21,440 nt of DNA, from contig CAZCZJ010000037.1 of NCBI GenBank assembly GCA_964503235.1, positions 1 to 21,440 on the forward strand, read 5' to 3'. Numbering within the stretch: the stretch's first letter is position 1; each line of letters opens with the position of its first letter. The DNA is from W425 sp964503235. GTDB taxonomy: Bacteria > Chloroflexota > Dehalococcoidia > Dehalococcoidales > RBG-16-60-22. The notes below the pieces were generated by a model that saw only the letters and a list, made by a program, of their open reading frames with translations, was not told where the DNA came from and did not search any database. This document shows positions 14,274-20,468 of this stretch, one piece after another. The translations under genes and the position numbers were made by a program.

Positions 14274-14347
14274 CCCCTCTCCGGCCAGCCGTGATTAGGG
14301 TGTCATATCGGAGTACCCGGCTGGAGAGGGGATATAGGGGTGAGGTA
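14274..14347. repeat. Dispersed inverted-repeat element, copy 2
   Basis: CCCCTCTCCGGCC (14274-14286) and GGCTGGAGAGGGG (14319-14331) pair over 13 positions with one G-U wobble; the loop is 32 nt and the tail contains AGGGGTGAGGTA. It is the second copy of the element at 11248-11320. Confidence 0.8.
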
Positions 14348-14390
14348 GGCAGCAAGCAACGAAATGCCGAAGAACCAGCGGTCTCCTCGG

Positions 14391-14420
14391 TTGCGCGAGG
14401 CTGAATACGGGTGCTATAAT
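14391..14420 (+). promoter_or_regulatory. Promoter of gatC-gatA
   Basis: TTGCGC (14391-14396), an 18-nt spacer and TATAAT (14415-14420) form a plausible sigma-70 promoter. The expected start near 14427 leaves about 35 nt of leader, ending in the GGAGG at 14451-14455 before the gatC ATG. Confidence 0.65.
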
Positions 14421-14461
14421 TGGCGCGTAATACACCCGCCCGAATATCCCGGAGGTTTGTC

Positions 14462-14749
14462 ATGAGAGTCAGCCGTGAAGAAGTGCTGCATATCGCCCGC
14501 CTGGCGCGGGTGGCCCTTACCGAAGACGAGATAACCAGGCTCAGCGAGCAGCTTTCCAACCTGCTGGAAAATTTCGAGATATTACAGCAGGTAAACACCG
14601 ATGGTATCCCCCCGACGGCTCAATCGGTAGCTCTGGAGAGCGTCATGAGGGACGACGAAGTCACCCCTTCTTTCCCGCAGGAGGATATCCTGGCGAACGC
14701 GCCCCGGCGGGATGAGGATTGCTTCCGGGTTAAGCCGGTGCTGGAGTAA
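14462..14749 (+). CDS. gatC: Asp-tRNA(Asn)/Glu-tRNA(Gln) amidotransferase subunit C
   Basis: This 95-residue protein is GatC, the small subunit of GatCAB, which amidates misacylated Glu-tRNA(Gln) or Asp-tRNA(Asn). The family core is plain: 'VSREEVLHIARLARVALTED' then 'LSEQLSNLLENFEILQQVNTDGIPPTAQ', and a C-terminal 'MRDDEVTPSFPQEDILANAP', in which the 'RxD' contacts are typical. GGAGG lies 6 nt before the ATG at 14462; a GTG-type start further upstream would run through the promoter. gatA begins 11 bp after the stop, so the two are translated from one transcript. Confidence 0.97.
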   Translation: MRVSREEVLHIARLARVALTEDEITRLSEQLSNLLENFEILQQVNTDGIPPTAQSVALESVMRDDEVTPSFPQEDILANAPRRDEDCFRVKPVLE

Positions 14750-14760
14750 GGTGAAGATAA

Positions 14761-15951
14761 ATGCAGGTTACAATCAGCGAAGCCTCGAAACTGCTCAAAG
14801 ATAAGAAGATATCTTCGGTAGAGCTTGTCAAAGAATACCTGGAACGCATCAGCGCGGCGGAGCCTAAGTTGCAGGCGCTGGTGACGGTTACCAGGGACCA
14901 GGCTTTAGAGCAGGCGAAAAAGGCCGACGAGGCTATCGCCGCGGGTAAGGCCGGTCCGCTGACCGGCGTACCAATAGTAATCAAGGACAATATGTGTACC
15001 CGTGGAATACGGACAACCTGCTCATCGAAAATACTGGAAAATTTTGTGCCGCCATATGACGCCACCGTCGTGGAGAAGCTGAACGCTGAGAGGATGGTGA
15101 TGGTGGGCAAATCCAACCTGGACGAATTCGCCATGGGGTCGTCGACGGAGAACTCGGCGTTTTTCCCCACCCGTAATCCCTGGGACGTGAGCCGGGTGCC
15201 GGGTGGCTCGAGCGGGGGCTCGGCGGTCTCGGTTGCCGCCGGCGAGGCGGTCTGTGCCCTGGGTTCGGACACCGGAGGCAGCATCCGTCAGCCGGCCGGT
15301 TTTTGCAGCGTGGTCGGGATGAAGCCTACTTACGGCAGAGTGAGCCGCTACGGGCTGGTGGCTTTCGCCAGCTCTCTCGACCAGATAGGGCCGCTGACGC
15401 AGGATGTCACCGACTGCGCCCTTTTGATGAATGCCATCGCCGGGCATGACAAACGCGATTCGACGTCCGTCCCCGAGCCGGTGCCCGATTATACTCAATC
15501 GCTTAAGTCCGATTTGAAAGGACTCCGCCTCGGCGTTCCCAAAGAGTATTACGTCGAAGGAATGCAGTCGGGAGTAGCGTCAGCGATTCAGAACGCTCTG
15601 AAAAAGCTCGAGGAACTGGGGGCTAGTGTTGAAGAGACATCGCTGCCCCATACCCCCTACGCCCTGGCAGTCTACTATATCATCGCCCCCTCGGAAGCCT
15701 CGGCCAACCTGGCGCGNNNNNNNNNNNNNNNNNNNNNNNNNNNNNNNNNNNNNNNNNNNNNNNNNNNNNNNNNNNNNNNNNNNNNNNNNNNNNNNNNNNN
15801 NNNNNNNNNNNNNNNNCCCGCCGGCTTCAGCGACGGCCTCCCCGTGGGCATGCAGATAATCGGCAAGCCCTTCGGCGAGGAGACGATGCTACATATAGCC
15901 TACGCCTACGAGCAGGCCACCGAGTGGCATAAGCAGAGGGCCGAGTTTTAG
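14761..15951 (+). CDS. gatA: Glutamyl-tRNA amidotransferase subunit A, broken by a 100-N gap
   Basis: GatA is the amidase subunit that releases ammonia from glutamine for GatCAB. The Ser-cisSer-Lys triad is complete: K75 ('PIVIKDN'), S150 ('VPGGSSGGSA') and S174 ('SDTGGSIRQPAG'). About 318 residues are visible before the N gap (15717-15816) and 44 after it, ending 'GLPVGMQIIGKPFGEETM'. Family members are near 485 residues, so I expect about 120 missing residues, far more than the 33 that 100 Ns encode. The frame happens to join across the gap, but the true length is unknown. The start follows GGTGAAGAT, with gatC 11 bp upstream. No gatB follows in this window. Confidence 0.97.
   Translation: MQVTISEASKLLKDKKISSVELVKEYLERISAAEPKLQALVTVTRDQALEQAKKADEAIAAGKAGPLTGVPIVIKDNMCTRGIRTTCSSKILENFVPPYDATVVEKLNAERMVMVGKSNLDEFAMGSSTENSAFFPTRNPWDVSRVPGGSSGGSAVSVAAGEAVCALGSDTGGSIRQPAGFCSVVGMKPTYGRVSRYGLVAFASSLDQIGPLTQDVTDCALLMNAIAGHDKRDSTSVPEPVPDYTQSLKSDLKGLRLGVPKEYYVEGMQSGVASAIQNALKKLEELGASVEETSLPHTPYALAVYYIIAPSEASANLAXXXXXXXXXXXXXXXXXXXXXXXXXXXXXXXXXXPAGFSDGLPVGMQIIGKPFGEETMLHIAYAYEQATEWHKQRAEF
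15717..15816. other. Assembly gap (100 N placeholder) inside gatA
   Basis: Exactly 100 consecutive N bases interrupt gatA. A round 100 is a usual scaffolding placeholder, and comparison with the usual GatA length predicts about 360-370 missing bases. All coordinates after this point are therefore nominal. Confidence 0.95.
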
Positions 15952-15961
15952 GGGGGAGTGC

Positions 15962-16756
15962 ATGCCACGTAGCTTTAACGACAAAATTAAGTCTTTCCTA
16001 TTGATGGGTATGGAAATCGCGGGTCCTGCTGCAGGTAATGCTTTCGGCTTTTTAGTGGGGGGTATTGAAGGTGCAGCTTTAGGTGGTGCTTCAGGAGTTG
16101 TCATAACTAGAAGCCTATCTGATTTTGTAAATAGGACATTGTCAGCTAGGGAGAAAGCAAGAGTAGCTGCTACCACTATATTTGCAATAGAGAAAATTAA
16201 ATCAAGGTTGGAAGCTGGAGACACACTAAGAAATGATGGATTCTTTGAAGAAAAACAGGATGGCAAATCGGAAGCCGATGAGATATTTGAAGGGGTATTA
16301 TTAAAAGCCAAGAACGAACATGAGGAGAAGAAAGCCAAGATAATTGGTAATATCTTTGCTAATAGTGCTTTCAGCTCTTCCATTTCAATTGGGCAAGCAA
16401 ATCATGCGCTGAGAATCGCAGAGGGTTTAACCTATAGGCAGATGTGCCTACTTTCACTTATTACTGTTACCGAGGGAATTGAACTTAGTGACGAAGATTA
16501 TGGAAAACGAAAGAAAATCCCTTATGAGACAATATCTCTTTTGCAGGAAACGTATGATCTCTATAGTAATTATGGTTTAATTATCCTAAATGATCCCAAC
16601 ATTATACTTGTTCAAAATTGGAGGGGGATGTCTCCAAAGAAATTTCAATTATCTCCCCTGGGAGAAAGATACTATCAATTAATGGGGATTGGAGAGAGTA
16701 TTCCTGACGAGGATATTAAGGATATCGCGAGGCATTTCCAGTTGTCTCCCGAGTAG
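15962..16756 (+). CDS. AT-rich orphan protein with glycine-rich N-terminus
   Basis: This is a 264-residue protein I do not recognise. Residues 16-47 are a glycine- and alanine-rich hydrophobic stretch ('GMEIAGPAAGNAFGFLVGG', then 'GAALGGASGVV') that could insert in a membrane. Residues 62-130 are helical and charged. The C-terminal part ('LTYRQMCLLSLI', 'ETYDLYSNYGLIIL', 'FQLSPLGERYYQLMGIGE') has the look of a winged-helix with a 'LSPLGERYYQLM' end, as in some DNA-binding or defence-linked proteins. The gene is near 37% GC in places, much lower than gatA before it, so it probably arrived by transfer. A run of Gs (about 15952-15957) precedes the ATG at 15962, 10 bp after gatA. No function is claimed. 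Confidence 0.72.
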   Translation: MPRSFNDKIKSFLLMGMEIAGPAAGNAFGFLVGGIEGAALGGASGVVITRSLSDFVNRTLSAREKARVAATTIFAIEKIKSRLEAGDTLRNDGFFEEKQDGKSEADEIFEGVLLKAKNEHEEKKAKIIGNIFANSAFSSSISIGQANHALRIAEGLTYRQMCLLSLITVTEGIELSDEDYGKRKKIPYETISLLQETYDLYSNYGLIILNDPNIILVQNWRGMSPKKFQLSPLGERYYQLMGIGESIPDEDIKDIARHFQLSPE

Positions 16757-16786
16757 CCTAATTTTGAAGACAGGGGCGGATAAGGC

Positions 16787-16836
16787 GGGGTGGCAATTCC
16801 CCGGCCTGGCATGCCAATGCTGCGAGGGCGGCCGGG
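16787..16836 (+). promoter_or_regulatory. GC-rich structured region upstream of the creatininase gene
   Basis: GGGG (16787-16790) can pair with CCCC (16799-16802), while CCCGGCC (16800-16806) can pair with GGCCGGG (16830-16836). The two stems share bases, so they exclude one another. The inner loop holds the palindrome TGGCATGCCA (16807-16816). This is a possible regulatory leader. It does not match any riboswitch consensus I can recall. Confidence 0.4.
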
Positions 16837-16880
16837 TGGGAAAAGATATTTTATAAAAGGGAGGGGAGGTGTAAATAAAT

Positions 16881-17612
16881 ATGAAATTCGGTGATTTGAC
16901 TTACGAGGAAATCCGCGACTGTGCTGGCAAGGGCTGGCTGGCGATTGTCCCTACCGGCTGCACCGAGCAGCAGGGGCCGCACCTGCCGGTGGACTTCGAT
17001 ACCTGGTTCGCCGAGCAGGTCTGCTTGGCCGCCTCGGATAAGGCCGAAAAGGACTACGGCGTACGCTCGCTGGTGCTGCCCGCCATGCCCTTCGGGCCGA
17101 CTCCGGAGCATGCCAGCTACGGCAGTGGCTACATCAATATCCCCAAAGAGCTTCACGAGACGCTGGTGGGCGACATTCTCAAGTCCCTGGGCGAGCAGGG
17201 GTTCAAACGCATCATCGTCTGGCGGGGCTGCGGACAGCATGACCTACGCGAGACGGTGACGCGTTACAACAAAGAGTCCCGGAGGAAGTCGCGGGCCTAT
17301 TTACCCACCTTGCCCTACCACGATATCTGGATGCGCCTCGGTGACCCCGGTAATCCCGGCGGTCACGCCGACTCCTTCACCACCTCAATAGTCCTCTACC
17401 ACCGACCTGAGTCGGTTCGTTTGGATAAAATAATAGACCCACATCATAGCGAAGTGGATTGGGGAGATCCTAATCTGGACTTCAGTCAATATTCTGCCAC
17501 TGGGGTTATCGGCGACCCTACCAAAGCCAGCGCCGAACTCGGTAAAAAGCTCTGGGAAGCTATTGTTCAAGAGGTGGCTCTTATATTTAAAGAAGTTGCC
17601 GGGGTGGTATAA
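16881..17612 (+). CDS. Creatininase-family protein with altered metal ligands
   Basis: This 243-residue protein follows the creatininase-family layout: 'PTGCTEQQGPHLPVDFDTW' (24-42), 'FGPTPEHASYGSG' (71-83), 'IVWRGCGQHDL' (112-122) and 'GGHADSFTTS' (160-169). Family enzymes such as creatininase bind two metals via an EQHGPHLP..D motif and an NGHxxN motif. Here E29 and D40 remain, but the His of EQH is Gln31, the His of NGH is Cys117, and the following acidic position is Gln119. The protein could bind one metal, use different ligands, or have lost the usual amidohydrolase activity. GGAGG lies 11 nt before the ATG at 16881. The glycine-zipper gene starts 6 bp after the stop, so they are linked. 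Confidence 0.85.
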   Translation: MKFGDLTYEEIRDCAGKGWLAIVPTGCTEQQGPHLPVDFDTWFAEQVCLAASDKAEKDYGVRSLVLPAMPFGPTPEHASYGSGYINIPKELHETLVGDILKSLGEQGFKRIIVWRGCGQHDLRETVTRYNKESRRKSRAYLPTLPYHDIWMRLGDPGNPGGHADSFTTSIVLYHRPESVRLDKIIDPHHSEVDWGDPNLDFSQYSATGVIGDPTKASAELGKKLWEAIVQEVALIFKEVAGVV

Positions 17613-17618
17613 ATTACG

Positions 17619-18098
17619 ATGGAAGTCGGCAGCCAGTGGTACAACCGCATCGCTACCGAGATAAGCGGCTACCGGATTACCCTGGGACGAAAGGACTCCA
17701 AGAAATACAGACTCGACCAGCTGCTGCGTATTGCCAGGAGAGTCGATGATTTCTCCGGTATTTGCGGAGAATGCCAGGGATATCAGCAGCAAATCACCAG
17801 GCTAGTCAATGACTTGGCCATGATGATCCAGATACCCGATAAAGAAGGATATAAAAAACATATTAAAGCCATCACCGACCTCACCGAACACCTGAAAAAT
17901 GTCCACAAGCTGGTGGACAAAGGCCACTATATGGGTATCGGCATCGGTATCGGGATGGCTATCGGGGGAGGTATCGGGGCAGCGCTTGGGGCGGTGGCGG
18001 ATAGTCCTGGCATCGGTATCGGGATTGGTGCCGGTCTGGGGCTGGTTGTCGGCGCTTACCTGGACAGGAGGGCCAGAGCGGAGGGGAAGGTTATCTGA
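17619..18098 (+). CDS. Glycine-zipper membrane protein with a CxxC motif
   Basis: This is a 159-residue protein in two parts. Residues 1-100 are soluble and helical, with C49-x-x-C52 ('GICGEC') and a Gln-rich stretch after it. Residues 105-148 are two glycine-zipper hydrophobic segments ('GIGIGIGMAIGGGIGAALG' and 'GIGIGIGAGLGLVVGAYL') followed by 'DRRARAEGKVI'. The zippers come from a tandem GGTATC/GGCATC-type hexamer repeat in the DNA. Such glycine zippers pack helices tightly or form oligomers in membranes. It begins 6 bp after the creatininase-family gene, suggesting translational coupling. I cannot name a family or a function. Confidence 0.72.
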   Translation: MEVGSQWYNRIATEISGYRITLGRKDSKKYRLDQLLRIARRVDDFSGICGECQGYQQQITRLVNDLAMMIQIPDKEGYKKHIKAITDLTEHLKNVHKLVDKGHYMGIGIGIGMAIGGGIGAALGAVADSPGIGIGIGAGLGLVVGAYLDRRARAEGKVI

Positions 18099-18138
18099 TG
18101 ACTTTCCATAAAAAGGGCTACTCAAGACTCTCCAGCTA

Positions 18139-18147
18139 TGCTATAAT
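18139..18147 (+). promoter_or_regulatory. Extended -10 promoter of the lrp-type/aminotransferase operon
   Basis: TGC followed by TATAAT (18139-18147) is an extended -10 element (TGnTATAAT). The -35 region is poor, as extended -10 promoters allow. The expected start near 18154 gives a leader of about 39 nt before the ATG at 18193. Confidence 0.6.
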
Positions 18148-18192
18148 GAGACATCCAAGCGGTGTTATGCAATCGGGTGAGGAGGTAAGGAG

Positions 18193-18675
18193 ATGTTGAA
18201 AGATATTTTAAAGGTTTTGGAAAACGATGCTCATACTACATCGAAACAGATAGCCACCATGACCGGGCTGTCTGCCGCCGAGGTTACCAGGACGATTAAA
18301 CAGGCGGAAAAGGACCGGATAATTTTAAAATATAAAGCCGTGGTCAACTGGGACCGCCTCGAAGATGAGCAGGTCTGGGCTTTGATAGAAGTGAAAGTTA
18401 CCCCGGAACCGGAAGCGGGATTCGATTCTATTGCCGGACGTATTGCTCAGTTCCATCAGGTACGGTCGGTATATCTTGCCTCCGGGACGTACGATCTGCT
18501 GCTGGTCGTGGTCGATAAGTCCGAGCGCTTAATAGCCGAATTCGTATCGCAGAACCTGTCGCATATCGAGGGGGTGCAGGGGACGGTCTCTCATTTCGTG
18601 CTGAAACGCTATAAAGAGGACGGCGAATTGCTGGATGGGGGAGAAGGGGTAAAACGACAGCCGGTGATATTATAA
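18193..18675 (+). CDS. Lrp/AsnC-family transcriptional regulator
   Basis: This is a 160-residue Lrp/AsnC protein that should sense an amino acid or a related small molecule. Residues 3-50 are the winged helix ('LKVLENDAHTTSKQIATMTG', 'AEVTRTIKQAEKDRIILKYK') and about 62-140 the RAM ligand-binding fold ('WALIEVKVTP', 'IAQFHQVRSVYLASGTYDLL'). The C-terminal tail after 145 is extra. Strong GGAGG and AAGGAG sequences lie upstream of the ATG at 18193. The aminotransferase starts 30 bp after the stop, so regulator and enzyme form an operon and the regulator may respond to the enzyme's substrate or product. Confidence 0.93.
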   Translation: MLKDILKVLENDAHTTSKQIATMTGLSAAEVTRTIKQAEKDRIILKYKAVVNWDRLEDEQVWALIEVKVTPEPEAGFDSIAGRIAQFHQVRSVYLASGTYDLLLVVVDKSERLIAEFVSQNLSHIEGVQGTVSHFVLKRYKEDGELLDGGEGVKRQPVIL

Positions 18676-18705
18676 GCCGGCGCTAGACATTGCAGGAGAA
18701 CTCAT

Positions 18706-19899
18706 TTGGTAAAACAAATCGTAAAAGGTCGACGAAAAAGAAAGCTTATCTCCAGGAGGGCGAACCGGCTTTCACCATCGGGAATCCGCAAATTCTTTGA
18801 TTTGCTGGAATCCATAGAAGGGGTTATCTCGCTGGGGGTAGGCGAGCCCGACTATGCCACGCCCTGGCACATCAGCGAGGCGGCCGTAAAGTCGCTGGAG
18901 AAGGGCTATACCATGTACACCTCCAACTCCGGCATAGTGGAGTTACGGCAGGAAACGGCTAAATACCTTGAAGAGAGGTACGGTATTAAATATGACCCCT
19001 TTGGCCAGATATTGATGACCGTCGGTGTTTCCGAGGCACTTGACCTGGCGATGCGGGCGATATTAAATCCGGGCGACGAGGTTATCATGTCCGACCCTCA
19101 TTACGTCGCTTACGATTCCTGTGTCATTCTGGCGGGTGGTGAACCGGTGATGGTGCCGACATCGGAGAAGGATAACTTCGAGATAAACGCCGGTGATATC
19201 GAGTCAAGGATTACTCCCAGGACCCGTGCTATTCTTATAGGATATCCCGCCAATCCCACCGGCGCGGTGATGAGTCGGGACAAGCTACTGGCAATAGCCG
19301 ATGTCGCCCGTCGTCACAAGCTGATGGTCATTTCCGATGAAATCTACGCCAGACTCGTCTATGGCGTCGAGCATACCTGTTTTGCCAGTCTCCCCGATAT
19401 GCAAGACAATACGATACTGCTGGGCGGTTTTTCCAAGGCTTATGCCATGACCGGATGGCGTATCGGGTATGCGGCGGCACCGCGTGATATTATTGCCGCC
19501 ATGACCAAGATACACCAGTATACGATAATGAGCGCTCCTACGATGGCTCAGGTAGCCGCCATCGAGGCGTTGAAGTCCGGGGAGTCCAGCGTGCAGGAAA
19601 TGGTCGAGGACTATAACCGGCGCCGCCTGGTGATAGTTAAAGGACTTCGTGATATAGGCTTGAGTTGTTTCGAGCCGAAAGGGGCTTTCTACGCCTTTCC
19701 GTCGATAGCCGTTACCGGCATGACATCGGAGGAATTTTCCGAGAAGCTCCTTATCGAAGAGAAAATAGCCGCCGTGCCCGGCTCGGCATTCGGGGATTGC
19801 GGGGAGGGCTACGTGCGCTGCTGCTACGCTACCTCATTATCAGATATAGAGGAAGCTTTAAACCGCATGGAGCGGTTTGTGAAGAAGCACCGGAAGTAG
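18706..19899 (+). CDS. Class I/II PLP-dependent aminotransferase (aspartate-type)
   Basis: This 397-residue PLP enzyme belongs to the class I aminotransferases that move amino groups between amino acids and 2-oxo acids. The PLP lysine is K244 in 'GGFSKAYAMTGWRIGY'; N183 ('YPANPTG'), D211 and Y214 ('SDEIYARLVYG') complete the cofactor pocket, and 'GYVRCCYATS' near the end carries the substrate carboxylate Arg. The first 20 residues are unusually basic ('GRRKRKLISRRANR'). The start is a TTG at 18706 with AGGAG at 18694-18698, 7 nt upstream; no other start codon lies before the motif region. It follows the Lrp-type gene in an operon. Substrate choice cannot be read from sequence alone. Confidence 0.94.
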   Translation: MVKQIVKGRRKRKLISRRANRLSPSGIRKFFDLLESIEGVISLGVGEPDYATPWHISEAAVKSLEKGYTMYTSNSGIVELRQETAKYLEERYGIKYDPFGQILMTVGVSEALDLAMRAILNPGDEVIMSDPHYVAYDSCVILAGGEPVMVPTSEKDNFEINAGDIESRITPRTRAILIGYPANPTGAVMSRDKLLAIADVARRHKLMVISDEIYARLVYGVEHTCFASLPDMQDNTILLGGFSKAYAMTGWRIGYAAAPRDIIAAMTKIHQYTIMSAPTMAQVAAIEALKSGESSVQEMVEDYNRRRLVIVKGLRDIGLSCFEPKGAFYAFPSIAVTGMTSEEFSEKLLIEEKIAAVPGSAFGDCGEGYVRCCYATSLSDIEEALNRMERFVKKHRK

Positions 19900-19974
19900 G
19901 GGCGGTTGTCTAAGGCTGTCCCTGCTCCTTAAACCCCACCCTTATCCTATCGGTGGTCTAATCTCTAATTATTA

Positions 19975-20463
19975 CTAAACTTCCACCACGAAATCGAAAG
20001 TTGCTTTCTGAGAATCATGCATCTCAGCTATATTTATGAGGGTTTTCTCTTCGAAAATCGGGTCGGTGGCATTGCGCGCCTCGCCGGGGAAAAAGAGCTG
20101 GGTGGTCAGTACCGGCGAGTTTTCATTAGCGCGTACCTTGGCGTGGACGTGAGGAGACCGGAAAAGGTACTCCTTCGGTCTTACCGTTTCCAGGTGGTAA
20201 CAACCATCGGCGTCGGCATACTGGTGGCCGCGGAGGTTAAAGCCCTCGTTGTCGTATTCCCCGTTGCCATTGGCGTGCCAGAAATCAAGCCAGGCCCGGG
20301 GGATGGGATGGCCATCTCTATCAAGGACACGACCTTCCAGAACCAGTTTTTTACCCGGGGTACCCGACGCGGCGATATTGTGGCGTTCCGGAGAACCGGT
20401 CTTGTAGTACGGTCCTTCCTCAACCGGGGAGGTTAATTCGAGGCGGTCTTTACCTGCGTTCAT
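19975..20463 (-). CDS. Intradiol ring-cleavage dioxygenase-family protein
   Basis: This is a 162-residue protein of the intradiol dioxygenase fold, which in classical enzymes opens catechols with a non-haem Fe(III). All four metal ligands can be seen: Y70 ('GNGEYDNEG'), Y99 ('RPKEYLFR'), H105 and H107 ('SPHVHAKV'). Other family marks are 'ELTSPVEEGPYYKTGSPER' at the start and 'ILDRDGHPIPRAWLDFWHAN'-like text in the middle. At 162 residues it lacks the helical linker domain of catechol dioxygenases, so it is a minimal version. It starts 5 bp after the trpS stop on the same strand, with a weak GGGG upstream. The substrate is unknown; it need not be a catechol. Confidence 0.88.
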   Translation of the reverse strand: MNAGKDRLELTSPVEEGPYYKTGSPERHNIAASGTPGKKLVLEGRVLDRDGHPIPRAWLDFWHANGNGEYDNEGFNLRGHQYADADGCYHLETVRPKEYLFRSPHVHAKVRANENSPVLTTQLFFPGEARNATDPIFEEKTLINIAEMHDSQKATFDFVVEV

Positions 20464-20468
20464 GCCGT

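Larger units (their letters stand above)
14092..14461. other. Intergenic gap with three stacked hairpin repeats and two promoters
   Basis: The 370 bases between the radical SAM gene and gatC hold, in order, the minus-strand promoter, three inverted repeats (14176-14232, 14242-14264, 14274-14331), and the gatC promoter. Reading frames across this region are repeats of C/T and G/A runs and do not look like genes. Confidence 0.7.

Noticed and set aside
14171..14404. Plus-strand reading frame of 77 codons in the repeat block
   Set aside because: Its residues are translated hairpin arms; it has no family resemblance.
14110..14598. Minus-strand reading frame of 162 codons through the repeat block and gatC
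   Set aside because: It crosses inverted repeats and overlaps gatC in the antisense direction; the protein is low in plausible structure and has no ribosome binding site.
17934..18045. Possible CRISPR-like repeat array
   Set aside because: The repeats are in-frame codons for Gly-Ile and lack spacers of constant length.
19900..19974. Bidirectional terminator between the aminotransferase and dioxygenase genes
   Set aside because: Only a 5-bp CCACC/GGTGG stem with an 11-nt loop and no good T-run is present, too weak to call.
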